The notes beneath the pieces were generated by a model. The model saw only the letters and a list, made by a program, of their open reading frames with translations. It searched no databases and was not told the origin of the DNA. A stretch of DNA of 64,000 bases from Acidobacteriaceae bacterium (lineage in GTDB: Bacteria; Acidobacteriota; Terriglobia; Bryobacterales; Bryobacteraceae), in NCBI GenBank assembly GCA_019233755.1, contig JAFAMD010000012.1, positions 22,381 through 86,380 on the forward strand, in the 5' to 3' direction. Both the position numbers and the translations under genes were made by a program. How positions within the stretch are numbered: the stretch's first letter is position 1; the number at the start of each line of letters is the position of its first letter. Of this stretch, positions 38,001 to 46,080 are shown in pieces.

Positions 38001-38536
38001 TGGCCACCCCGCATTAAGGTAAGCAGGATAGGTGAAAGAGAGAGGTTGTCGACGATTCCATTCCGCTTTACCAGGTCGACGATCTCGTTCCGACGAAACC
38101 AACGGACTTGAAGGACCTCGCTGCGATCGAAACCGGAGCTAATTGGCGCAACATCGTTCGCGATAAAAATCTCAAAACGTTGATTGCTGCACCCGTAAGA
38201 CGCATAACAATGCATGAGCGGATCCATATGCTTGGCTGTATATCCGGTCTCCTCTTCCAATTCACGGCGGGCGGCATCGACTGGTGTCTCTTCCTCGTCC
38301 ACACCACCGGATGGAATCGCCCACACATACTCATCCACGATGAACCGGTACTGCCGGATGAGCAGAATATCGGTGCCGTGGCGCGCCACAACGCCGACGG
38401 CCGGGCGCGGGAACGCAATGGTGTAGTAATCGCGGTGAGTATCATCTGCATCAGTCACATCGTGCTGCAGCACGGTGAAGTATGGATTACTATGCCGGAC
38501 GGAGGAAGAAATTACTTTCCAGGTATTATGCCCCAC
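37994..38536 (-). CDS. Nudix hydrolase
   Basis: A 180-residue protein with a complete Nudix box, GGVDEEETPVDAARRELEE followed by ETGY, and the ADP-ribose-pyrophosphatase-like frame VGVVARHGTDILLIRQYRF. It overlaps the dehydrogenase stop (11 bp) and the nucleotidyltransferase start (7 bp), so it is embedded in the operon. It may remove a wasteful or inhibitory NDP-compound or act on the pathway's nucleotide-linked product. I know of no fixed role for it in cyclitol pathways. Confidence 0.9.
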   Translation of the reverse strand: MGHNTWKVISSSVRHSNPYFTVLQHDVTDADDTHRDYYTIAFPRPAVGVVARHGTDILLIRQYRFIVDEYVWAIPSGGVDEEETPVDAARRELEEETGYTAKHMDPLMHCYASYGCSNQRFEIFIANDVAPISSGFDRSEVLQVRWFRRNEIVDLVKRNGIVDNLSLSPILLTLMRGGQC

Positions 38537-39485
38537 TTCCCAAACTCCCGTTCGGAAATACAGGCACGGATCTGCGGCATTCCCAACTCTGACGGGCCGC
38601 GTCCAGCACTCGCTGTGTTCTCACGGCATCTAGAAAATCGCTTTGGATCAGATCTTTTCGTCCGGAGTGTACAGCCTCAAAAAATGCACTCGTTTCAGAC
38701 AGGAAAATGTCTTCTTCGCAGGCGTCCGCAAGAATCGCCGTGATAGTGTTCTCGGTCATGCGAAAGTCCCATCCCGTCAGTGCAATGGTGCCTCGCTGTG
38801 TGAATATGCGGATGCCGATGTCTTTGCTGTGCCCATCGCAGGAATATAGGGTGGTGCCGACGGCGTCCGTTTCAAAACGCAATATGGTCGCCACAGTCGC
38901 GGTTCCCTGAAACCTGGCTTGGATTTCGGTGATTTCTCCCACAAGAAGGCGGCTCAAGTCGAAAAGATGAGTTGCCTGGTCATTGTGCGGCCCCCCCGAA
39001 TACTGGTCATCCTTCCACCAGGGCACGTTGTATGGCTTGCAAATCCAGTGGGCAGAGAGCCCTATGATCTCGGCGTGCCGGAGAATCTCGCGCGCCTGCT
39101 GAACGGAAGAGCGATAACGATTCATATAACCGACGGCATTGATGACCGGCTGTTGCTGTAATCGTTCCACGAGGTCTCTACATTGTGCCGCCGAAGTGCT
39201 AACCGGCTTTTCCACTAAGAACGGCACTCGGTTTTCCAGGCAGAGGATCTCCGCAGGCCGGCGAGTGCCCGGCGCCGTGCACAGCAGTATTGCGTCCAGC
39301 CCTAGGTGAAAGCACTCCTCCACACTTTGGCCGACCCTGCCGCCGTACTTAGTCGTGAGATCTGCGGATCTCGTGTGATCGGGATCAAAGACGATCCGTA
39401 TGCGCGCCCCGAGCGCTTGCGCACACCTGGCTCGTTCCCGACCCATTCGCCCGCAGCCTATGATCCCTATATTCAGTTCAGCCAT
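38526..39485 (-). CDS. Gfo/Idh/MocA family dehydrogenase
   Basis: From the ATG complementary to 39483-39485 this is a 319-residue NAD(P)-dependent dehydrogenase, beginning AELNIGIIGCGRMGRERA. Open codons further upstream lack conserved content. It has the family FLVEKPVSTSAAQC (EKP catalytic Lys) and the substrate-side HNDQATHLFDLSRLLVGEI. The family includes inositol 2-dehydrogenases, which oxidise cyclitols, fitting its place 31 bp after the ROK kinase and the cyclase. No Tat signal is present, so it is cytoplasmic, unlike the paralogue at 16804. Confidence 0.9.
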   Translation of the reverse strand: MAELNIGIIGCGRMGRERARCAQALGARIRIVFDPDHTRSADLTTKYGGRVGQSVEECFHLGLDAILLCTAPGTRRPAEILCLENRVPFLVEKPVSTSAAQCRDLVERLQQQPVINAVGYMNRYRSSVQQAREILRHAEIIGLSAHWICKPYNVPWWKDDQYSGGPHNDQATHLFDLSRLLVGEITEIQARFQGTATVATILRFETDAVGTTLYSCDGHSKDIGIRIFTQRGTIALTGWDFRMTENTITAILADACEEDIFLSETSAFFEAVHSGRKDLIQSDFLDAVRTQRVLDAARQSWECRRSVPVFPNGSLGSGA

Positions 39486-39516
39486 CCCGCCACTCCAAAA
39501 AAATTTCGAATGCCCG

Positions 39517-40572
39517 CTACCGGGCCAGCGAAGGAAGACTCTCAACGCTCTCGCCGACGTCATGGAACCAAGGCAATCTCCTCCTATGGCGCAAAAATGC
39601 AGCGCATCCTTGTAAGCATGTCTCACCCTTGCATGGTGCAGCCTCAAACAAACCATCTAACTTCTCACGGACAGGTTCATACTGGCTGGCGGCGGCCGCC
39701 AATTGGCGGAGTATCTCGATGTATCGGAAACCCAGTGCGTTCGCGAATCCGCCGATCAGAAATATTCGCTCCAAACCAGCGGCTATCGCCACGGTAAGCA
39801 GTGTGAGAACCAGCGGGCGCGTACATTCGACAACAAGGCTTGTCGCCCAGGCATCACCCGCGAGCACGGCAGGTACAATGTGATCCTCATTGTTCAATGT
39901 CTCAGGCGTAGCGCCAAGGCCGCTGGCGGCGAGTGATTTCTGGAAGTCCGCTTCTTTCCGCATCGCCTTTTGCCGAGCACGGCGTTCGATTCCTCGACCG
40001 GACGCGATGGCCCCTAGGTGCCCCCGCGCACCGCAGTCGCACACGGGCGCGTCGACGCTGTCATTCACGACAATATGGCCGATCTCGCCGGCATAAGGTG
40101 GTTCATCGAGAACACCCGACGGGTGAGCTCGATAAAAAATCTTACTTCCGATCCCGCTACTTACGGTTGTGACCATGAAGCTTCGTGCAGTTGTCACTTC
40201 CGCAAGATGCCAGGCCGCGGCGGATACATCGTTCAGCAACACGGTCTGCCTTCCGGTACCCTGCTTAATAGCGCCTGCCAGATCGAATGGCCCTGCCTGT
40301 CCACATAGTGTGGGCGCCTGCAAGACCGTGACGCCGCCTGCTATTGGCCCGGGAAACGAAATCACCACCGGCGCATCATCTGATACTAGTCTGCGATACT
40401 TCGCCTCATAGGCAAGAATCGATGCAGTCACACGCTCCCAGATCAAGGGGGCGTCAAGCCCATCCGTAATGCTGCCGATCCGCGCTTTGGTCGTGTACTC
40501 GATCTTGCCGCTATCAGTGACGGTACCCGCCCGCAGGAATGTTCCGCCAAGATCAAACAGCAGCGCGTGCAT
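39517..40572 (-). CDS. ROK-family kinase with altered zinc/substrate motif
   Basis: Starting at the ATG complementary to 40570-40572 (HALLFDLGGTFLRAG) this is a 351-residue ROK kinase. ATP-binding DLGGT, the catalytic Asp in VLLNDVSAAAW and YAGEIGHIVVN are present. The ROK signature CxCGxxGCxE reads CDCGARGHLG: the third Cys is His and the terminal Glu, which in sugar-specific ROK kinases contacts the substrate hydroxyls, is Gly. C7-cyclitol kinases of the acarbose and validamycin pathways are ROK/glucokinase-like, so a cyclitol 7-kinase role is attractive. It overlaps the cyclase gene by 20 bp. Specificity is inference. Confidence 0.88.
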   Translation of the reverse strand: MHALLFDLGGTFLRAGTVTDSGKIEYTTKARIGSITDGLDAPLIWERVTASILAYEAKYRRLVSDDAPVVISFPGPIAGGVTVLQAPTLCGQAGPFDLAGAIKQGTGRQTVLLNDVSAAAWHLAEVTTARSFMVTTVSSGIGSKIFYRAHPSGVLDEPPYAGEIGHIVVNDSVDAPVCDCGARGHLGAIASGRGIERRARQKAMRKEADFQKSLAASGLGATPETLNNEDHIVPAVLAGDAWATSLVVECTRPLVLTLLTVAIAAGLERIFLIGGFANALGFRYIEILRQLAAAASQYEPVREKLDGLFEAAPCKGETCLQGCAAFLRHRRRLPWFHDVGESVESLPSLAR

Positions 40573-42310
40573 AGCCCTCGAACCTCTGACATGCGGCACT
40601 TTGAGCCACCAGCGCACAACGGCGTACCAGATTTACGGCCGATTCCACTTGAGTCAGGGAAACATTCTGTATGAACATGGCAGATCCTGGTTGCGTGACT
40701 ACCACGAGATTCAACGATCCACCACGGTGCCGCCTGGTATCTTCAACGGCCTGCATTAGCACGTCGACTTCGGAAATCTGTTCATCCCAAACCGGCAAGC
40801 CCAGTTTCGGGAAAAGGGCAAACAGCCGGTCCAGAAGGCGGACATCAGCAAGACCGCAGACGACTGCAATTGACGTAGATAACAGCATGTCAAGTGCAAC
40901 AGCGTGACCGTGCTTCATTTCATATTCGCTACATACCTCAAATGCAGGGCTAAAGGTATGTCCGAAATCGACGAGTCTCGCCAAGGTATCTTCAAACAGG
41001 TTGGGCGCAAGCTCTTCCATCATGAGCAGTTCCGCGCGCCCTACCACTGCTCTGGCGATTTCGGCGGGACGCCCAAAACTGGAACGAATCAACTCTTGTC
41101 CGTGTTTCTCGATAAGCTCGAAGAGGAAGGCGTCACGAATCAACGCCACCTTCAGGATCTCCGCCATTCCGCACGCGATCTCGTCGGCCGGGAGCGTTCG
41201 GAGAAAACGGTAATCGTTAATGCTCGCGACAGGAGGGTGGAAAGCGCCGATCAGATTCTTTTTCCCATACGCGTTCACGCCTGTCTTGATTCCTACCGCC
41301 ACATCCGCCAGAGCAACGAGCGTGGTCGGAATTCGGATATAGCCAATTCCGCGCCGAAAAACTGCTGCGGCGAGCCCCGCGATATCAAGCGTCACTCCGC
41401 CGCCGAGACCTACTATCAAACCGTCTCGAGGAAGTCCGGCACATGCGGCAAAGGCACAGATTTTTTCTACCTGCGCCAACTCCTTCGACCGCTCGCAGAC
41501 TGGAAGGAGAACTTCCCCTGAGAGATGCAAGCGGCGGCGCGCGTAGTCGTTCCAGTGAGGACCGTATAATTCGGCAACTTTCGCGTCCGCGACAAGCAGA
41601 ACGCTACGCCCGCTCACGACATGGTCCAGCGTGCTCTCCTCTGCGTCAAAAACAGCCCGCTCCGGATGCAGCACAGAGTACTCGACTCTTCGTACCGTGC
41701 GCATTACCACCGAGTCGCCGATATTAGTCGAAACACCGTCTTTGCCTGCCAGAACTAATGCGTATGCAGAAGCTCCCGCAGCGACTGCCGCCCCATCGAG
41801 GCGCCGAACTTCACACGCCTCGTGTATCTGCTGCATGAAAGCGGGCGACACTTGGTCGTCCGTTGCAAGCAGGCAATGCCGGATTTCGAGGGCGTGAGCC
41901 AAGATTCCGGCGTCGCCACACCGCGATGACTCGAGCGCCTGCTCGACGAAGCCGGCTTGAGTGCGTGCGAACACGCTGACCTCTGGTACGCGCCCCCCAC
42001 ATATCACCAAGAACTTGCTCCACAATGCATCTGCGCAGTAAGCGAGCGCGTGCCGTCTGGTGAGCCGGCACACAAAACGCGGGTATTTTGCCAAGATCAC
42101 CGGCTCAGGACCGACTTCATCCATCACCAGCACCACGACACGAATACTTGCTCCGCCAGATCGTACAGCAAGAGCTTCGGCAAAGCAGCAGAGAGCGGCC
42201 TCTTCATCGGCAACCGTGGCTGCTATGGTTCGAAACTGCGGATGCCTACCCGAGATTCTCCAAATACCCGGCCCTCTATGCTCGGCTACAATAACGCCGC
42301 AAACATTCAT
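40553..42310 (-). CDS. Sedoheptulose-7-phosphate cyclase-like enzyme with unknown N-terminal domain
   Basis: A 585-residue protein. Residues about 208-575 are a dehydroquinate-synthase-fold cyclase of the 2-epi-5-epi-valiolone-synthase type: GLGGGVTLDIAGLAAAVF (NAD binding, 302-319), RIPTTLVALADVAVGIKTGV then Asn (326-346), HPPVASIND, GMAEILKVAL (metal Glu384), DFGHTFSPAFE (His451) and KHGHAVALDM (His467). The GIKTGVN and AEILK forms separate sugar-phosphate cyclases of this group from true AroB (GGKTAVN, AEVIK). It should cyclise sedoheptulose 7-phosphate. Whether the product is epi-valiolone, valiolone or a deoxygadusol relative is open. Residues 1-205 belong to no family I recognise; typical cyclases are about 370-410 residues. 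The stop overlaps the kinase start. Confidence 0.85.
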   Translation of the reverse strand: MNVCGVIVAEHRGPGIWRISGRHPQFRTIAATVADEEAALCCFAEALAVRSGGASIRVVVLVMDEVGPEPVILAKYPRFVCRLTRRHALAYCADALWSKFLVICGGRVPEVSVFARTQAGFVEQALESSRCGDAGILAHALEIRHCLLATDDQVSPAFMQQIHEACEVRRLDGAAVAAGASAYALVLAGKDGVSTNIGDSVVMRTVRRVEYSVLHPERAVFDAEESTLDHVVSGRSVLLVADAKVAELYGPHWNDYARRRLHLSGEVLLPVCERSKELAQVEKICAFAACAGLPRDGLIVGLGGGVTLDIAGLAAAVFRRGIGYIRIPTTLVALADVAVGIKTGVNAYGKKNLIGAFHPPVASINDYRFLRTLPADEIACGMAEILKVALIRDAFLFELIEKHGQELIRSSFGRPAEIARAVVGRAELLMMEELAPNLFEDTLARLVDFGHTFSPAFEVCSEYEMKHGHAVALDMLLSTSIAVVCGLADVRLLDRLFALFPKLGLPVWDEQISEVDVLMQAVEDTRRHRGGSLNLVVVTQPGSAMFIQNVSLTQVESAVNLVRRCALVAQSAACQRFEGYARAAV

Positions 42311-42322
42311 CCCCGCCCACTC

Positions 42323-42679
42323 TTACCTCATGCCGACTTGCATAACGAGAATTTCGACATGCTCCGCAGTGTCATTAATAAGTTCGTGACTCCCCCCGTC
42401 GCGAACTATAGCGAAACTACCCGGGCCCATGCGGCGTACCTGGCCGTCCACAACCATGAGCGGGTATCCTCCCTGGATGAAATAAATCTCTTCATTCCTG
42501 TGATGTTCATGCCTGCCGATCGTGCTACCTGCGGGTATCACAGTGTAATCAACAAAATCAATTGAAGTCCGAAAGTCTGACCACTCCAACACGCGCCGAA
42601 AGAAAATTACTCCGCGGCCGCCATGATCGTTCCACCGTTCTATGGGTGCTATTGCATCTAATGAAGTGAACACCTTCAT
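42323..42679 (-). CDS. Cupin protein
   Basis: A 118-residue single cupin with a full metal site: motif 1 GRHEHHRNEEIYFIQGG gives the H-x-H-x-E ligands, motif 2 (GPGSFAIVRDGGSHELIN) gives the last His. It overlaps the aminotransferase end by 4 bp and precedes the cyclase by 12 bp, so it is part of the core operon. It could be an epimerase, isomerase or dioxygenase acting on the cyclitol or sugar intermediate. Confidence 0.87.
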   Translation of the reverse strand: MKVFTSLDAIAPIERWNDHGGRGVIFFRRVLEWSDFRTSIDFVDYTVIPAGSTIGRHEHHRNEEIYFIQGGYPLMVVDGQVRRMGPGSFAIVRDGGSHELINDTAEHVEILVMQVGMR

Positions 42680-43806
42680 GTCTTCGCTCCAACGCGATAA
42701 GCGCTCTCAAAGAACGCGTGCACTCCTTCGACGACGATTCCCACTTCAGCCTCATCCATATCCGGTCGTATCGGCAGACACAGCAATTCCCGCGAAAGGC
42801 GCTCTGCAACCGGAAACTCGCCGGAGTGCCAACCCCATTTCTGGAATGCTGTCTGCAGGTGAATGGGCGTCGGATATCGTACGACGGCGTCTATGCCTTG
42901 CGCCCGCAGGAACGCCAGCAGAGCGTCTCGCCGCGCCGTTCGAATTTGCAAAAGGTGGTAGACATGGACCTCACCAGCGTCAAGCGCCTGAAACGTGACG
43001 GGCAAGCTGGAAAGCTCAGAGCGGTACCATTCCGCAACTCTCGCCCGTGCCTCGTTCCAGGAATCGAGATGGGGAAGTTTCCAACTCAGAATGCGCGCTT
43101 GTACTGCGTCGAGCTTGCTGTTCAAGCCAACTGCGACATGCTCGTTTTGGGAGCGCTGCCCGAGCGAGCGCTGAAGTTCGATACGTTTGGCAAGCACCTC
43201 ATCATCGGTCACAATAGCGCCTCCGTCACCGGCTGCGGCTAAATTCTTGCTCGGATGAAAGCTGAAACACCCCATCACGCCGAAAGAACCGACGCGCTTT
43301 CCCCCGATGGTTGCACCGTGCGCCTGCGCGGCATCTTCCACGACACTCACGTGCTTAGCCCCACAGAGATTCATGATTGCCGGCATGGGGCTGGGCTTGC
43401 CGAATAAGTGAACCGGAATCACAGCGCACACTCGTTTAGTAAGTTGGCTGGATAGTGCGTCCGGATCCATAAGAAAGGTGCGTTCATCCACATCGATAAG
43501 AACCGGACGCGCTCCGGCTAGCTCGATTGCGGCAACGGTCGCATGAAATGTGTTTGCTTGTGTGATGACTCGGTCGCCGGCGCCAATTCCGAGAGCGCGA
43601 AGTGCAATTACCAAAGCATCCGTCCCCGTGTTGACTCCGCTGGCGTACCTGCAGCCGCAGTAACTGGCGAACGCTGATTCAAAGTTGGATACTTCACAGC
43701 TCAGTACATAGCGTCCTTCAAGAAGCATGTGACGCAGATCGGACATGAGCTCATCGATACGGCCGAACTGGGGCACATAGTTATATCGGACGACGGTCCT
43801 CGACAC
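42676..43806 (-). CDS. DegT/DnrJ/EryC1/StrS family PLP aminotransferase
   Basis: A 376-residue PLP aminotransferase, first gene of the main minus-strand operon. Motifs: RYASGVNTGTDALVIALRAL, ANTFHATVAAIELAGARPVL, VVEDAAQAHGATIGGKRVG, the PLP-lysine segment FSFHPSKNLAAAGDGGAI and GLNSKLDAVQARIL. It resembles enzymes that make 3- or 4-amino sugars and could equally aminate a keto-cyclitol such as valienone-type intermediates. It is clearly distinct from the aminotransferase at 32923, so the island has two amination capacities. Confidence 0.92.
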   Translation of the reverse strand: MSRTVVRYNYVPQFGRIDELMSDLRHMLLEGRYVLSCEVSNFESAFASYCGCRYASGVNTGTDALVIALRALGIGAGDRVITQANTFHATVAAIELAGARPVLIDVDERTFLMDPDALSSQLTKRVCAVIPVHLFGKPSPMPAIMNLCGAKHVSVVEDAAQAHGATIGGKRVGSFGVMGCFSFHPSKNLAAAGDGGAIVTDDEVLAKRIELQRSLGQRSQNEHVAVGLNSKLDAVQARILSWKLPHLDSWNEARARVAEWYRSELSSLPVTFQALDAGEVHVYHLLQIRTARRDALLAFLRAQGIDAVVRYPTPIHLQTAFQKWGWHSGEFPVAERLSRELLCLPIRPDMDEAEVGIVVEGVHAFFESAYRVGAKT

Positions 43807-44390
43807 GTATCGCTGGCTCCTTTCCGCAAGTTAAGTGAAACGCCAGGCGCGAAGGTTGCAAGAGGACGCCGACTTTGGCTGTCTGCACCGGCGCTGGATA
43901 CAAGGGACAAAAGTCATCTGGTGAACTGTCGGGTCAGATGCGCCGATCACAAGTTTATTTCAGTAAATGACAGTACCAGGAGTACTATATAACCCTTGGT
44001 ACTGCCGGCTCGCTTCTAAGCCCGATCTTCCGAGGTAACTCTCCCAATCGGGCCCTTTCGCAGGGAAGGCTCTCGCTCAGAATCCACGTCCCTTTCCATC
44101 CGTCGGATGGTTGATTTCGAAGGACCGGGACAAGGGTGGATTCGAGCCCGGCCTCCGAGTAAACCGTTTAGAGGCAACAGCTTACGGGCTGGCTAACAGT
44201 CCGGCTAACTTTTCCAGCTCATTTCGCGGATCGGCACCTCTCCGGCGATATTGCCCCTCAGAAGTCAAAAGTGCCAAATTTGAGGCGATCATCGCGGTCA
44301 AGAAGAAAGAAACTGCGTCCAGGCAAAAATAAGAAAGTATTCCGCTAAACCATCAAAGATGGATGAGTTTCATCTATTAGTTCACTCCGA
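43807..44390. other. Intergenic region upstream of the core operon
   Basis: Nearly 600 bp without a credible gene. It contains the operon's presumed promoter and the AGTAC-containing inverted repeat at 43971-44004. The distal part (44040-44390) seems to be decayed sequence next to the methyltransferase pseudogene. Confidence 0.5.
43971..44004. promoter_or_regulatory. Inverted repeat with AGTAC motifs upstream of the core operon
   Basis: CAGTACCA (43971-43978) and TGGTACTG (43997-44004) are perfect inverted 8-mers. A further AGTAC lies at 43981-43985 in the spacer, followed by TATATAA. It lies about 165 bp upstream of the aminotransferase start and resembles the motif at 32776, so it may be a regulator-binding site. 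Confidence 0.35.
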
Positions 44391-44717
44391 TCAGGCGTTT
44401 GTTTCAATCAGGGGGGCGGCGAGCACATTCGCGACTACCAGCGGCCACTGACCATCCACCACCCTCGGGCGCCATGGATAGCCGGCAACCGGTCATCGAG
44501 TTTGTTCAGCCGCGCGTTCTCGGCGCTATCTTACAGCAGGCGCGGTTAGCGCCAGAATGCCCGATCCCGCGCCAACGTGCAGGACTCCTTCTACACGCTC
44601 GATGGTCAAGATCTCTTCAATAGTCTCGATGCACAACGCTGTTGTCGGATGATGTCCGGCTCCAAAAACATTGGAATCGATCAATCCAAGCGCTTTGGGG
44701 GAAGCGCCGGCGGACAA
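44391..44717 (-). pseudogene. Ribosomal protein L11 methyltransferase (PrmA)-like remnant
   Basis: On the minus strand one frame reads SNVFGAGHHPTTALCIETIE and GVLHVGAGSGILALTA, the SAM-binding core of PrmA. After a stop at the AGATAG near 44523 and an apparent small deletion, a second frame gives ENARLNKLDDRLPAIHG, and a third gives VVDGQWPLVVANVLAAPLIE before a stop at 44391-44393. These are consecutive pieces of a PrmA C-terminal half, broken by frameshifts. The N-terminal half is not found. It is a dead fragment, probably left over from a rearrangement. Confidence 0.75.
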
Positions 44718-44823
44718 CTAACGTCGATGCGATTGGGCATCCAGCAGTTACTCGATTATTCTGGTAGCGGCTTATACCGTAGAGTTTCTCGACCTTTCCC
44801 CCCGAGCGCCTGGAACCTGACAC

Positions 44824-46080
44824 TTAGCCCAAACTCTCGATTATTAACGATAGCGCCTGTGTTTGATATTCCACACTGAAGTTGCTCTTGAACCACTCGC
44901 TAGATGGCGTCGGCGACGTGGGCAGCCGGAGGAAGTCTGTGAACTGGTGGTCGATCAATTCAGGTTCGTCCTCTGGATGAATGCAGACATAGGGTACCCC
45001 CGAATTTCTGAGAATCTCCGCCACGGATGAGGAGCGATGAAGTAAAGCTAAAATCGGCCTGCCGATACAAATATATTCAAAAAGCTTGGCGGGCACTTGA
45101 ATGCCGGACTGCGGTTGCAGCATCAGGAATCCGTCGGCCTCTGCAAGAATGCGTAAGCACTCCTCCCTGGGCACGGGTTCTCTCAACTCTAACCACCCAT
45201 CACGCCTCGCTTGTTCACACAGCACTAAATCGAGACCTGAGTTCGAGGCTATTGATCCTGTTAAGAGAATACGCACAACCGATGCCTCAGGAACGCCGTT
45301 GTCTCGCAGTCTAGACAGCGATCGGACAACAGCATTGGGATTTCTGCCATGATAGAGAGTCCCAGCGTGCACGATCAACTTCTCTGGGCGGGTTGGTATT
45401 TCCAGTGGCTGTGGTGCATCTTCCGGATCGAAGCCGTTAGGGATCACGTGCAATTTCAAGTGAGCGCACGGATAGCGAAATCGCCAAATCGTTGCCGCAC
45501 CTTCGGTGTTTGCCACGATCGCGGCGGCTGATCGGAACACAGCGCGTTCTACAACGCGATCCCAAAAGCGCGCATAGCCAGGCGTATGGCTCAGCAAGAG
45601 ACCTGCGATCGGATCGCGGAAATCGGCAATCCATGGAATTCGCTCTACAGCCGCAATGATCAGGCCAGCCAGAAGGACTCCTAAAGCCGGGTAGCTGCAT
45701 ACGATTACAAATTCGTGCTCCGGATTATCTCTAATGATTTGACGGCAGCGCGCAGCCACAGCAATCGACCACATGATTCCGATTTGACCAGGGAACGCAA
45801 GTTTACGGACCAACAACTCGACCGAAGCACTAAAGGAGAACCGCTGCCGGGCGGCACCTTCCCACCTCCGTTGTAAGCGATCAGTTACACAGGTGATTTC
45901 CGGTGGGCAATTACTGCTCTGCTCCGAGGCCGTGATTACATGGCACAAATACCCCATCCGCTTCAGGTATTTGTAAAAACGAAACGCTCGGTTGCCACCT
46001 ATCTTCTCCGAAGGAGGAAAATAATAGGCAATGAGGATAACGTGACGTTTCGGTTTGGTCACCAGCTTGGCTCTTGTCAA
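44824..46080 (-). CDS. Glycosyltransferase (GT4-like)
   Basis: A 418-residue GT-B protein. The N-terminal part reads LIAYYFPPSEKIGGNRAFRF and YLKRMGYLCHVIT; the middle has WIADFRDPIAGL and HVIPNGFDPEDAP; the donor domain has LIVHAGTLYHGRNP and the terminal VPAKLFEYICIGRPILALL. This is the form found in glycosyltransferases of exopolysaccharide clusters with a relaxed E-x7-E motif. It overlaps the end of the deacetylase reading frame by 4 bp, so the two were built as an operon. Confidence 0.87.
   Translation of the reverse strand: MTRAKLVTKPKRHVILIAYYFPPSEKIGGNRAFRFYKYLKRMGYLCHVITASEQSSNCPPEITCVTDRLQRRWEGAARQRFSFSASVELLVRKLAFPGQIGIMWSIAVAARCRQIIRDNPEHEFVIVCSYPALGVLLAGLIIAAVERIPWIADFRDPIAGLLLSHTPGYARFWDRVVERAVFRSAAAIVANTEGAATIWRFRYPCAHLKLHVIPNGFDPEDAPQPLEIPTRPEKLIVHAGTLYHGRNPNAVVRSLSRLRDNGVPEASVVRILLTGSIASNSGLDLVLCEQARRDGWLELREPVPREECLRILAEADGFLMLQPQSGIQVPAKLFEYICIGRPILALLHRSSSVAEILRNSGVPYVCIHPEDEPELIDHQFTDFLRLPTSPTPSSEWFKSNFSVEYQTQALSLIIESLG

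Noticed and set aside
40553..42310. Reading the cyclase as the shikimate-pathway 3-dehydroquinate synthase AroB
   Set aside because: The GIKTGVN and AEILK signatures, the genetic context and the long N-terminal extension fit sugar-phosphate cyclases of the epi-valiolone type better than AroB (GGKTAVN, AEVIK).
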